Origin: Galbibacter pacificus
GTDB lineage: Bacteria; Bacteroidota; Bacteroidia; Flavobacteriales; Flavobacteriaceae
Direction of reading: 5' to 3'
NCBI RefSeq assembly: GCF_029603155.1
Contig: NZ_JAPMUA010000004.1
Coordinates: forward strand, 248,001-312,000
DNA length: 64,000 nt
Position numbers and translations under genes: made by a program. The notes below the pieces were generated by a model, which ran no database searches, had not been told where the DNA came from, and was given only the letters and a program-made list of their open reading frames with translations. The first letter of the stretch is position 1. The number at the start of each line of letters is the position of its first letter. Below are positions 18,226-26,286 of this stretch, piece by piece.

Positions 18226-18233
18226 CAAATATA
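18226..18233 (-). promoter_or_regulatory. -7 promoter element (TATATTTG) of the DUF3109 gene
   Basis: Exact TAnnTTTG match on the minus strand, 4 bases upstream of the ATG at 18221, which predicts a leaderless mRNA. Confidence 0.55.
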
Positions 18234-18367
18234 CTTTTTTTAAAGACACAGGTGCGACTTGTTCATGGATATTCAAAGATTTTCCAACGATTCTGAGAAA
18301 TAAAGAGATAGAAAAATTTTCCTGTTTTTTTAATAAAACTATTCGTTAGAAATCAATTAGTTATTTA

Positions 18368-18375
18368 TAGCTTTG
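18368..18375 (+). promoter_or_regulatory. -7 promoter element (TAGCTTTG) of marC
   Basis: Exact TAnnTTTG match, 25 bases upstream of the marC ATG. Confidence 0.55.
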
Positions 18376-18400
18376 CACCGATTTTTAAAGCCCATTTAAA

Positions 18401-18973
18401 ATGAATTTTGATCTAAAGGAAATTATAACCGCCGGCATGATTTTATTTGCCGTAATCGATATCGTAGGAAGCGTTCCAATAATTGTAGATTTGCGAAATA
18501 AGGTGGGTCATATACAATCGGAAAAGGCCTCCATTGTGGCTGCCGTTATCATGATTGCCTTTTTGTTTATTGGAGAAACCATTCTTTCGCTTATCGGCAT
18601 TGATGTAAACTCGTTTGCCGTTGCCGGATCTTTTATCATTTTCTTTTTGGCCATTGAAATGATTTTGGGCATTACCCTATATAAAGACGATGCGCCAGAA
18701 ACAGCTTCCATAGTCCCTTTGGCCTTCCCGTTAATTGCCGGGGCGGGTACCATGACGTCTATTCTATCGCTTAGGGCAGAATACCATGTGGAGAACATTA
18801 TAGTGGCCATTATTGTCAACATTATTATAGTTTACCTTGTATTGAAATCTTCCAGTAAAATAGGTAAGATTCTAGGTAAATCGGGTTTGGCTGTGATACG
18901 TAAAGTTTTTGGCGTAATTTTGCTGGCCATAGCCGTTAAGCTGTTTGCCACCAATGTAACCGGCTTGTTTTAA
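18401..18973 (+). CDS. MarC/YchE family integral membrane protein
   Basis: A 190-residue protein with six predicted membrane helices and the MarC-type pattern: an early IDIVGSVPI (about 19-27), PLAFPLIAGAGTMTSIL (about 106-122) in mid protein and a C-terminal KSGLAVIRKVFGVILLAIAVK. The family was once linked to multiple antibiotic resistance in E. coli, but that was not upheld and the transported substrate is unknown. It starts 25 bp after a clear -7 element and is followed 42 bp later by a small membrane protein and a flavoprotein, possibly as one operon. Confidence 0.92.
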   Translation: MNFDLKEIITAGMILFAVIDIVGSVPIIVDLRNKVGHIQSEKASIVAAVIMIAFLFIGETILSLIGIDVNSFAVAGSFIIFFLAIEMILGITLYKDDAPETASIVPLAFPLIAGAGTMTSILSLRAEYHVENIIVAIIVNIIIVYLVLKSSSKIGKILGKSGLAVIRKVFGVILLAIAVKLFATNVTGLF

Positions 18974-19015
18974 GGCGATTTTTTCACGGTATTAAAAAAA
19001 ATAAATCTATTTCAA

Positions 19016-19222
19016 ATGAAAATTTTAACTATAATCCTCATTCTATTTGCCGTTGCCATGATTGGTTTTAATGTAACCATGTTGGATTTCGACAGCCCGT
19101 TTCAAGGAGACAGTTTAATTGCGGTTATAGGAATTATAGCCTCGTTATGCGCGATTTTATTATTGTCGATATTCTATCAGTCTAAAAAAATTCAAGACAA
19201 ACTCAAAGAACAGGAAAAATAA
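19016..19222 (+). CDS. Small two-helix membrane protein
   Basis: A 68-residue protein with helices at about 3-22 and 35-53 and a charged tail (KKIQDKLKEQEK). Its stop codon overlaps the ATG of the following oxidoreductase by one base (TAATG), which indicates translational coupling. I do not recognise a family. The tight link suggests that it works with the flavoprotein, perhaps as a membrane anchor; that is inference. Confidence 0.75.
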   Translation: MKILTIILILFAVAMIGFNVTMLDFDSPFQGDSLIAVIGIIASLCAILLLSIFYQSKKIQDKLKEQEK

Positions 19223-19830
19223 TGTTTGATGCGCTTATAATTGGCGGAGGGGCTTCGGGAATGCAGTGCGCATTGGTTTTGGGCTCTGCCCATAAAACAG
19301 CATACGCCAAGGACAAAAAAATAGGGATTGTAATGCACCAAAAAGCTTCGCACCTCCAATCGGCATTGCTCAACAATGTTCTAGGAATTCCACCAGGGAC
19401 CAGCGGGCTCGAAATACTGAATGAAGGAAAAAAGCAACTTGCAAATCTTTATCCGCAGATTGAGCAAATTGAAAAAGAAAAAGTTCTTTCCGTACAAGAA
19501 GAAAACGGCATATACACTGTTTCCACCAACAAAAGCACCTATGTCACCAAAATTGCGGTTATTGCCATAGGATATACCAACTTATTTAATATTGAAGGCC
19601 TAAAAGGCTATATAGAGCCACATGCTTTAAGCCCTGCCGAAAAAAACAGGGTTCAGCTTAAAAATTACAATCATTTAATTAAACAAGGGCTTTATGTTGC
19701 CGGCACGCTTGCCGGATGGAGAAGTCAATTTGCCATTGCGGCGGGTAGCGGGGCACAAGTAGCAACCGACATCCTTACGTTTTGGAACGACGGCAAGCAT
19801 ACAAAAGTGCACGACAAGCTCGATGTTTGA
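19222..19830 (+). CDS. Short FAD-dependent oxidoreductase, thioredoxin-reductase-like
   Basis: 202 residues. It starts with a Rossmann dinucleotide fingerprint, LIIGGGASGMQCAL (about 5-18), and ends with a second FAD motif, GLYVAGTLAGWRSQFAIAAGSGAQVA (about 155-180), as in thioredoxin reductases. The central NADPH domain is missing, and there is no CxxC redox pair; true thioredoxin reductases are about 310 residues. It is thus a mini-flavoprotein built from the FAD domain only. The reaction is unknown. It overlaps the preceding small membrane protein gene by one base. Confidence 0.82.
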   Translation: MFDALIIGGGASGMQCALVLGSAHKTAYAKDKKIGIVMHQKASHLQSALLNNVLGIPPGTSGLEILNEGKKQLANLYPQIEQIEKEKVLSVQEENGIYTVSTNKSTYVTKIAVIAIGYTNLFNIEGLKGYIEPHALSPAEKNRVQLKNYNHLIKQGLYVAGTLAGWRSQFAIAAGSGAQVATDILTFWNDGKHTKVHDKLDV

Positions 19831-19891
19831 GATGTAGTTTTTTATAGTTGAAGTTTATATCTCCGGAGAAATAACATATACCTGAGTTCGA

Positions 19892-21520
19892 TTATTCTGT
19901 TTCTTGATATTGTGCCGTTTCCACATCAGCTTCATCAGCCTCTGCAACATGTAGGACGGCTTCAAGCATGGCATCATTTTGCTTTAGGATCTGCTGCTGA
20001 ATGTTCTCGTCGTACAATTGCTCTGCCATAGTGGCTTTAATATAGAGTTTCAGGTTCTCCTTGTAAGGCGTTAAGTCGATATTCAGGCCACGGTCTTCGG
20101 CATAATACATAAAATCGTCTACCATTTCGTCGTTCACCACAAAGTTCAATATAAATTCGTTAGGTGAAATTTCATTGTAGGTATTTCTATGCATATCTAA
20201 ATATTCAAAAACATAAAAAGACATAAATCCAGAGTCGAGCATACTGTTTACCCACGCTTCTTCCTGGGTAGCATTAATAGGCACAAAGATATCGGGGATA
20301 ATGCCCCCCCCACCGTAAACTATTTTTCCTTTGGGAGTTTTAAAAACCAGGGAATCAGCTATTTTAATACTATCGGCCGAGCGCATTTCGCCGTTCTCGT
20401 ACCTTTTATAAAACTGTTTGTAATAATCTTCGGTACCATTTTCGTAAGAGCGCTGAATAGACCTTCCTGTAGGGGTATAATATCTCGATACGGTAAGCCT
20501 CACCGAAGATCCATCGCCTAAGCCCATTTCGCGCTGCACCAGTCCTTTTCCAAAAGAGCGTCGCCCGATTATGGTCCCACGGTCGTTGTCTTGCAATGCA
20601 CCAGCTACGATTTCGCTAGCAGAAGCCGATTTTTCATTGATAAGCACATAAATTTCTCCATCTTCAAAATTCCCCCTTTTAGAAGCATATGCTTTTTCTA
20701 TGGCACCACTTTTGTTTTTGGTAAAAAGTATTAGTTTATCATCTTCCAGAAATTCATCGGCTATTTGTTCGGCTATGCCCAAATACCCGCCAGGGTTATC
20801 GCGCAAATCCAAAGCAAGTTTTGTTATGCCCTGTTTTTGAAGTTGGTTAAGCGCACTTTTAAATTCGCGGTACGTACTTTCCGCAAAGCGGTTAATTTTA
20901 ATGTAACCCAGATCTGAAGCCAATAAATAATAGGCATCGACACTTTGTAGGGGTACCTCGGCCCGTTTTAGGTCTATTTTTAGTGTTTTCTTTTCAGAAG
21001 GCCGGTATACCAGTAATTTTATAGATGTTTTATTGTCGCCTTTTAATTTGCTTACTATTTCCCGGCTACTTAATTCCTTTCCGTAAAGGGTATCGTTATC
21101 GGCCATTAATATCCTGTCTCCGGCCCTGATCCCTGCCTTCATGCTCGGACCGCCTTCTATTGGCCTGATAACGGCCAGCGAGTCTTTGTACATGTAAAAG
21201 CTCACGCCCACGCCCACAAAGTCGCCTTTCATGTTTTCTGCAACTTTTGCCGCTTCCCTTTTTGGAATATACACAGAATGGGGGTCCAGCTTGTTTAATA
21301 TATTGTTTACCGTTACGTCTACAATGCTATCTGTATTTACATCATCTACATATTCGTAATCTATATAATCGATAAGCCTGTTTAATTTGTCTTTTTTAGA
21401 ATTTGTAGAGAAAAGTTTTTCGGGGGTATCGTTAAAGTTTAACTTTCCGCCAATAAAAATTCCAACTGCCAATGCAGCAGCAATAATGAGGGGCAATAAA
21501 TAGTTTTTGTTTTTCAGCAT
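19892..21520 (-). CDS. C-terminal processing protease, S41 family (CtpA/Prc-like)
   Basis: A 542-residue periplasmic serine protease with an N-terminal membrane anchor (about 7-24). A PDZ domain follows (GVGVSFYMYKDSLAVIRPI..., about 100-180), then the S41 catalytic core. The nucleophile is in KSASASEIVAG (about 300) and the lysine base in RRSFGKGLVQ (about 325), as in Ctp proteases that trim C-termini of exported proteins. A C-terminal extension ends in an acidic tail (EADEADVETAQYQETE). Its ATG directly follows the stop codon of the dCMP deaminase gene with no spacer, so the two are one transcription unit. Confidence 0.93.
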   Translation of the reverse strand: MLKNKNYLLPLIIAAALAVGIFIGGKLNFNDTPEKLFSTNSKKDKLNRLIDYIDYEYVDDVNTDSIVDVTVNNILNKLDPHSVYIPKREAAKVAENMKGDFVGVGVSFYMYKDSLAVIRPIEGGPSMKAGIRAGDRILMADNDTLYGKELSSREIVSKLKGDNKTSIKLLVYRPSEKKTLKIDLKRAEVPLQSVDAYYLLASDLGYIKINRFAESTYREFKSALNQLQKQGITKLALDLRDNPGGYLGIAEQIADEFLEDDKLILFTKNKSGAIEKAYASKRGNFEDGEIYVLINEKSASASEIVAGALQDNDRGTIIGRRSFGKGLVQREMGLGDGSSVRLTVSRYYTPTGRSIQRSYENGTEDYYKQFYKRYENGEMRSADSIKIADSLVFKTPKGKIVYGGGGIIPDIFVPINATQEEAWVNSMLDSGFMSFYVFEYLDMHRNTYNEISPNEFILNFVVNDEMVDDFMYYAEDRGLNIDLTPYKENLKLYIKATMAEQLYDENIQQQILKQNDAMLEAVLHVAEADEADVETAQYQETE

Positions 21521-21955
21521 TTAATCTTCTTCTAAGTTCTCCATATGCACCAGCTCTACGCCGGCCTTTTCTAAAAATTGTAATCCTTCGCTATCTTTAT
21601 ATGCATGTATGTACACAACCCGTTTAATCCCTGCCTGGTGTACCAGTTTACTACATTCCTTACACGGAGACAAGGTTATATAGAGGGTAGCTCCATGGCA
21701 CGACTGCGTAGACGATGCTACTTTAAGTATGGCATTTGCCTCGGCATGCAGGACGTACCATTTGGTAAAACCTTCTTCATCTTCGCATACATTTTCGAAT
21801 CCGGTCGGGGTGCCGTTGTATCCATCAGAGATAATCATTCTATCTTTAACAATAATTGCGCCAACTTGTTTTCTTTTACAATGTGACAGTTTTCCCCATT
21901 CCTGAGCCATTCTTAAATAAGCCCTGTCGTATCTTGCCTGCTTTTTATCAATCAT
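21521..21955 (-). CDS. dCMP deaminase (ComEB family)
   Basis: Zinc enzyme making dUMP from dCMP for dTMP synthesis. From the ATG at 21955 it has 144 residues, the usual length; the frame continues upstream to an ATG at 21985 and a TTG at 22003, and these cannot be fully excluded because a possible -7 sequence lies near 22030. Motifs: HAEANAIL (His ligand and catalytic Glu) and SPCKEC (Cys ligands), plus the dCMP deaminase stretch SDGYNGTPTGF that separates it from TadA. It is followed directly by the S41 protease gene. Confidence 0.9.
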   Translation of the reverse strand: MIDKKQARYDRAYLRMAQEWGKLSHCKRKQVGAIIVKDRMIISDGYNGTPTGFENVCEDEEGFTKWYVLHAEANAILKVASSTQSCHGATLYITLSPCKECSKLVHQAGIKRVVYIHAYKDSEGLQFLEKAGVELVHMENLEED

Positions 21956-22069
21956 AGCATTTGTTGAAGCAACTGACCCGGGCATGCCCAAAAGCCATCT
22001 CAATTAAATTATTTATTGGCAAGCCAGCAATATAGCATTGTCCCGCCGGGTTTTTAAATTCTTGAAAAC

Positions 22070-22082
22070 CTCACTTAGTGAG
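22070..22082. promoter_or_regulatory. 13-bp palindrome upstream of the dCMP deaminase gene
   Basis: CTCAC-TTA-GTGAG, a perfect inverted repeat in the spacer between hupE and the deaminase. A closely similar palindrome lies before the MATE transporter gene (44017-44029). It could be an operator or a weak hairpin at the end of hupE. Confidence 0.3.
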
Positions 22083-22177
22083 TTAAAAAAAGCAACACTA
22101 ATTGATAGGTTGCCTATTTCGAGACGAAGATAAAGGCTTTGAACCTTAATTACAACTTGAATACAGTTAATTTTAAC

Positions 22178-22765
22178 CTAATTAAATGCACATGAGTTAA
22201 TTAACATGGGAATTACAAATCCTATTACTATTGCTGAAATGACCATAATCCAGTCTCTTTTATTAAACCGAAAGATATTCTGCACCAAAAATCCAATGAT
22301 CAACACTATTATAACCACGATAATCTGCGAAGCCTCGATGCCCAATGCAAATTCCAGCAGCGGCACCAATTTGTTTGAAGCACTGGCCACTATTTGCTTA
22401 AAATATGTAGAAAACCCTAACCCGTGTATGAGTCCGAAAAACAAGGTAGCAAAAAATGCCAAGCCAAACTTTTCCCGTTTTGCCCCTTTTCCGGCAGTAA
22501 AAATATTAAACACGGCCGTAATAAATATGGTAATTGGTATTAAGCATTCTACAAGTCCGGAACTAGCCGTAACAACACCATATGTGGCCAATATAAGTGA
22601 AAGTGTATGCCCCAACGTAAAAATAGTGACCAACCATAACACCCTTTTCCAATTGCTAAAGGTATAAGGCACCGTTAATACAATGAAAAACAATACATGG
22701 TCGTATGCATTGATATCGAGTACGTGATTAAGCCCGAGCTTAAAATAGAACCAAAACTGATCCAT
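22178..22765 (-). CDS. HupE/UreJ family membrane protein
   Basis: A 195-residue protein with about six membrane helices. The N-terminal FKLGLNHVLDINAYDHVLFF with a conserved His/Asp pair, FTLGHTLSL, and GLIHGLGFSTYF fit HupE/UreJ (Ni/Co-permease-like) proteins. These occur in hydrogenase and urease operons, but no such genes are near; flavobacteria carry this stand-alone version. Metal transport is therefore only a suggestion. An AT-rich 174-bp spacer follows. A -7 element lies 26 bases upstream. Confidence 0.87.
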   Translation of the reverse strand: MDQFWFYFKLGLNHVLDINAYDHVLFFIVLTVPYTFSNWKRVLWLVTIFTLGHTLSLILATYGVVTASSGLVECLIPITIFITAVFNIFTAGKGAKREKFGLAFFATLFFGLIHGLGFSTYFKQIVASASNKLVPLLEFALGIEASQIIVVIIVLIIGFLVQNIFRFNKRDWIMVISAIVIGFVIPMLINSCAFN

Positions 22766-22790
22766 ATTGCATTTAGATTTATGGGTTTGT

Positions 22791-22798
22791 CAAACTTA
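22791..22798 (-). promoter_or_regulatory. -7 promoter element (TAAGTTTG) of the HupE/UreJ gene
   Basis: Exact TAnnTTTG match on the minus strand, 25 bases before the start codon. Confidence 0.5.
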
Positions 22799-22914
22799 CA
22801 ATTATTTTAAAAAATCCGTTAAAATTCTAACAAACATTCGCTAAAATTTCACATCTCCTAAAAGTACTTTTTTTAATTCTTTGATACACAGGTGAAAAAT
22901 AATCCAATCTTTAT

Positions 22915-23643
22915 TTACATCCCCCGCTCTTTTTGAATCTGCTCATAAGCCATTTGCACTTCCTTAAATTTATCCTCGGCCCCTTTTTTTATGGCTTCAT
23001 CGTTTGTACGTACTTTATCGGGATGGTATTTTTTTACCATTTGCCGGTAGGCGGCCTTTACATCGGCATCACTGGCATTTTTGTTGATTTCTAGAATTTT
23101 ATAGGCCGTATCGGCCGATTTGACAAACATAGCCTTGATACTTTCAAAATCCCTGTAATGAATTCTAAAATAGCCCGCAATCTCACGAATTTTAAGCCGT
23201 TCCGATTCCGTTACGGCACCATCGGCTTGGGCAATCCCAAAAAGAAAGTGCAATAATTGCAATCGGACTTCATATCGTGTCCGTTGGTTTAAATAGCCAC
23301 AAATACGTTTGGCAGAAACCTCCCTTTTTTTAACAATTTCATTAAAAGTTTTAAAAATGGCATTTGCCTTGTCTTCCCCATACGTTGCAATAAAGTAGCT
23401 GCGCACGTATTGCAGTTCGTTTTGGTTGACTTTTCCGTCGGCTTTGATTACAATCGAACAGAGCGAGAGCAGATTCAGCTCAAAATCGGCCGGGGAAACT
23501 TTGTCTCTATCATTAAAAATAGTGTCAATACGTATTCCACCCTTTCTTTGGCTATCTATTAAACTGCCAACAATAAACCCGATAACAACACCTGGAATCC
23601 GCAAAAAAAAGTATCCGGCAAATGCCAAGATCCATTTAAACAT
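22915..23643 (-). CDS. TerB/J-domain protein, DjlA-like co-chaperone
   Basis: 242 residues. An N-terminal hydrophobic segment with glycines (about 3-27) looks like the single DjlA membrane anchor. It is followed by a TerB-like helical domain (about 50-165, with IVIKADGKVNQNELQYV and IAQADGAVTESERLKI, two acidic metal-site-like repeats) and a C-terminal J domain with the essential HPD (KKYHPDKV, about 210). This matches DjlA, a membrane-linked activator of DnaK. A -7 element lies 20 bases before the ATG. Confidence 0.88.
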   Translation of the reverse strand: MFKWILAFAGYFFLRIPGVVIGFIVGSLIDSQRKGGIRIDTIFNDRDKVSPADFELNLLSLCSIVIKADGKVNQNELQYVRSYFIATYGEDKANAIFKTFNEIVKKREVSAKRICGYLNQRTRYEVRLQLLHFLFGIAQADGAVTESERLKIREIAGYFRIHYRDFESIKAMFVKSADTAYKILEINKNASDADVKAAYRQMVKKYHPDKVRTNDEAIKKGAEDKFKEVQMAYEQIQKERGM

Positions 23644-23663
23644 AACATTTTTTTTATAAGCTT

Positions 23664-23671
23664 CAAATATA
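23664..23671 (-). promoter_or_regulatory. -7 promoter element (TATATTTG) of the DjlA-like gene
   Basis: Exact TAnnTTTG match on the minus strand, 20 bases before the start codon. Confidence 0.5.
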
Positions 23672-23837
23672 AGGCTATTTTGTTGGTTGCTATATGAATT
23701 GATGTTTATTAAAATTTACATGCAACCAGCGACATTCAGGTCAGCTTATAAAAAAATTAACATAAACCCATTTAACTTCAATAAAAATCGGCAAAATCAT
23801 AAGCCTTAAATCAACATAAAAAGTGTATGTTTTTCTT

Positions 23838-23845
23838 TATCTTTG
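23838..23845 (+). promoter_or_regulatory. -7 promoter element (TATCTTTG) of the bacilliredoxin gene
   Basis: Exact TAnnTTTG match. The ATG is 46 bases further on, giving a leader of about 40 nt. Confidence 0.5.
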
Positions 23846-23891
23846 CGACTTAATTAGTTAACTGAAATAAAAATATTAAAATATAGCGATT

Positions 23892-24302
23892 ATGTATCCA
23901 GCAGAATTAGTAAAACCCATGAAAGACGACCTTGTAGCTGTAGGTTTTGAAGAATTACTCTCAACTGAAGCCGTAGATGCCGCCATGAAAAAAGAAGGTA
24001 CAACACTAGTGGTCGTAAATTCCGTTTGCGGTTGTGCCGCGGCCAATGCAAGACCCGGTGCAAAAATGAGTTTGAGAAATGCAAAAACCCCAGATAATTT
24101 ATATACGGTTTTTGCAGGCTTTGACAAAGAAGCTACCGACAAGGCACGGGAATATATGTTGCCGTTCCCCCCATCTTCACCTTGTATGGCTTTGTTTAAA
24201 GACGGCGAATTGGTACATATGTTGGAAAGGCATCATATTGAAGGGAGACCAGCAGAAATTATTGCCGATAACCTTACCGAAGCATATAACGAGCACTGCT
24301 AA
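23892..24302 (+). CDS. Bacilliredoxin, BrxA/BrxB (YphP/YqiW) family
   Basis: A 136-residue thiol protein that in Firmicutes removes bacillithiol from S-bacillithiolated proteins. The active site is the unusual CGC (Cys46-Gly-Cys48) in NSVCGCAAANARPG, as in the whole family. PPSSPCMALFKDGELVHMLERHHIEG is also typical. Length matches the family (about 136-145). In Bacteroidetes the partner thiol may differ and is not shown here. It is monocistronic, with a promoter 46 bp upstream and a terminator 28 bp downstream. Confidence 0.93.
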   Translation: MYPAELVKPMKDDLVAVGFEELLSTEAVDAAMKKEGTTLVVVNSVCGCAAANARPGAKMSLRNAKTPDNLYTVFAGFDKEATDKAREYMLPFPPSSPCMALFKDGELVHMLERHHIEGRPAEIIADNLTEAYNEHC

Positions 24303-24330
24303 GCAAAATAGTATGCTTTTAACCGCATTC

Positions 24331-24358
24331 AAGCCACGTTTTTACACGTGGTTTTTTT
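24331..24358 (+). terminator. Terminator of the bacilliredoxin gene
   Basis: Stem CCACGT (24334-24339) with ACGTGG (24346-24351), extended by A-T and G-T pairs, then seven T. The T run abuts the -7 element of the next transcription unit. Confidence 0.85.
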
Positions 24359-24365
24359 ATTTTTG
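24358..24365 (+). promoter_or_regulatory. -7 promoter element (TATTTTTG) of the phosphatase-acyltransferase-HD operon
   Basis: Exact TAnnTTTG match directly at the end of the bacilliredoxin terminator, so one transcript ends where the next begins. Confidence 0.5.
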
Positions 24366-24386
24366 CCAATAAATACCATTACACAT

Positions 24387-24836
24387 TTGGAACTTAGAAT
24401 ACTATTTATTTGTACCGGAAATTATTACCGAAGCAGGTTTGCAGAAATTTTATTCAACGAGCTCTGCCAAGAAGAAGGGATTCGGTTTCGGGCTTTTTCA
24501 AAGGGACTCCGGTTATCCAGTAACAACAAAGGGCCCATTTCCATACATACCAAAAACTATATGGAAAAGTTACGCATAGACATATCCAACCAGTTACGGA
24601 TGCCCATTCCTGTTACTGCTGAAGACTTTGACTATTACCATACAGTTATTGCCATGGATGAAAACGAACACCGCGACTTGATGAAAGAAACTTTTCCAGA
24701 AATGGAAAATAAAATATCGTACTGGCTTTTTGCCGATGATTATATAGAAGCCCCCGAAAAAGTACTTCCGCTGTTGGAAAAGAAAACCCGGGAATTTGTA
24801 GAACAATTAAAAGAGGAACTCCATACAAAAAAGTAA
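24387..24836 (+). CDS. Low-molecular-weight protein-tyrosine-phosphatase-like protein
   Basis: About 149 residues from a proposed TTG start at 24387; the frame opens with a GTG at 24348, but that is inside a terminator and before the promoter element. The P-loop is FICTGNYYRSRFAE, a CX5R active site next to the start as in LMW-PTPs and arsenate reductases, and an acidic loop, ADDYIEAP, takes the place of the general-acid DPxG loop. The GNYYRS wording differs from the classic GNICRS, so the substrate is open. It is first in a tight operon with an acyltransferase and an HD hydrolase. Confidence 0.78.
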   Translation: MELRILFICTGNYYRSRFAEILFNELCQEEGIRFRAFSKGLRLSSNNKGPISIHTKNYMEKLRIDISNQLRMPIPVTAEDFDYYHTVIAMDENEHRDLMKETFPEMENKISYWLFADDYIEAPEKVLPLLEKKTREFVEQLKEELHTKK

Positions 24837-24842
24837 GGTTAA

Positions 24843-25577
24843 ATGAAAAAGATACTTTCCTATCCATTGTCTGTTGTTTATTTTATATTCTTTGGGCTGT
24901 TACTCGTTATTTTCCATCCCATTCAATGGATATGCCATAATTTATTGGGTTATCAGGCCCATAAAAAAAGCGTCGACATACTAAATTGGTTTTTAATGCG
25001 GAGCCTGTTATTGTTGGGAACGACCGTTTCGTTTAGAAACCCTCATAAAATTGCAACAAACCAGCCGTGCATCATTGTTACCAACCATCAAAGTATGTAC
25101 GATATTTCTCCCATTGTCTGGCATATGAGAAAACATCACCCTAAATTTATCAGCAAAAAAGAACTGGGCAAGGGCATCCCGAGCATTTCATACAATTTAA
25201 GGCACGGAGGGTCAGCTTTGATAGACAGGAAAGACAAAGAGCAAGCATTTAAGGAGATACTAAAAGTGGCCAATTATGCCAAAGAAAACAACAGGTCGAT
25301 TGTTATATTCCCCGAAGGGACACGCAGCAGGAACGGCAAGCCAAAACGTTTTCAAACAGGAGGGCTTAAAATATTGCTTAAAAAAATCCCCAATGCAACC
25401 GTTGTGCCCATAAGCATCAATAATTCATGGAAAACCCTGCGCTACGGTAAATTTCCAATGGGCATAGGCACCCATATAACTTTTGATGTCCATACGCCTA
25501 TTGGGGCCAGGGACCTGCCTCCAGATGAGCTTATTGCCAAAATTGAAGAAACCATTAGCAGCCATATAAATTATTAA
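24843..25577 (+). CDS. plsC: 1-acyl-sn-glycerol-3-phosphate acyltransferase (PlsC family)
   Basis: Membrane-bound enzyme making phosphatidic acid from lysophosphatidate and acyl-ACP or acyl-CoA. It has 244 residues. Block I is NHQSMYD (NHx4D, about 81-87) and block III FPEGTRSRNG (about 159-168); VVPISIN is block IV. A hydrophobic N-terminal segment (about 8-25) anchors it. It lies 6 bp after the phosphatase gene and 1 bp before the HD hydrolase gene, so all three are co-translated from one mRNA. Confidence 0.93.
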   Translation: MKKILSYPLSVVYFIFFGLLLVIFHPIQWICHNLLGYQAHKKSVDILNWFLMRSLLLLGTTVSFRNPHKIATNQPCIIVTNHQSMYDISPIVWHMRKHHPKFISKKELGKGIPSISYNLRHGGSALIDRKDKEQAFKEILKVANYAKENNRSIVIFPEGTRSRNGKPKRFQTGGLKILLKKIPNATVVPISINNSWKTLRYGKFPMGIGTHITFDVHTPIGARDLPPDELIAKIEETISSHINY

Positions 25578-25578
25578 T

Positions 25579-26235
25579 ATGACCAATACAGAAACCATTG
25601 AACAAACCATTGCCTTTGTAAAGGAGACCCTAATAAATGCTGAAGGTGGCCACGATTGGTTTCATATACAACGTGTTTTTAACAATGCCCTGCTTATTGC
25701 CAAAGACGAAAAAAAAGCCGACCCACTGGTAGTTGGGCTTGGTGCGCTTTTGCACGATATTGCCGATGCCAAATTTCATGATGGCGACGAAACCATTGGG
25801 CCCAAGACCGCCGATACTTTTTTAAGAAGCATTAAAGTAGACGAAACCACCATTGAACACGTAAAAAAGATTATTGAGAACATCTCTTTTAAAGGAGGTA
25901 ATTTCAATCAGCAGTTCAAATCCTTGGAACTCGATATTATTCAGGATGCAGACCGACTGGATGCCATTGGCGCCATTGGCATTGCCCGGTGCTTTAATTA
26001 CGGTGGGTTTAAAAACAGAAAACTGTACGACCCAGAAATTGCTCCGAAAATGAACATGAGCAAAGCCGAATACAAAAAAAGCCAATCCCCCACCATAAAT
26101 CATTTTTACGAAAAATTATTGCTTTTAAAAGACCGGATGAACACTAAGACCGGAAAAAAAATTGCCCAGAAAAGGCATGAGTACATGGAAGGTTTTTTAG
26201 AAGAATTTTACAACGAAGTTAATGGCCGATTATAA
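25579..26235 (+). CDS. HD-domain phosphohydrolase
   Basis: A 218-residue cytoplasmic HD-superfamily protein. HDWFHIQRVFNNA (first His, about 25), LLHDIADAKFH (HD pair, about 54) and DADRLDAIGAIGIARCF (last Asp, about 120) are the metal ligands and match the uncharacterised YedJ-like group of HD hydrolases. The substrate is unknown, probably a nucleotide or phosphate monoester. It is the last gene of the operon with plsC. It converges with the glycan-locus regulator, 51 bp away. Confidence 0.88.
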   Translation: MTNTETIEQTIAFVKETLINAEGGHDWFHIQRVFNNALLIAKDEKKADPLVVGLGALLHDIADAKFHDGDETIGPKTADTFLRSIKVDETTIEHVKKIIENISFKGGNFNQQFKSLELDIIQDADRLDAIGAIGIARCFNYGGFKNRKLYDPEIAPKMNMSKAEYKKSQSPTINHFYEKLLLLKDRMNTKTGKKIAQKRHEYMEGFLEEFYNEVNGRL

Positions 26236-26286
26236 CTTTTTAACCATAGAAAATCGATGTCATGGAATAGGCGATTGATGTAGTAA

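Noticed and set aside
23684..23728. TGGTTGC/GCAACCA inverted repeat upstream of the DjlA-like gene
   Set aside because: Only 7 bp with a 31-base loop; too weak to call.
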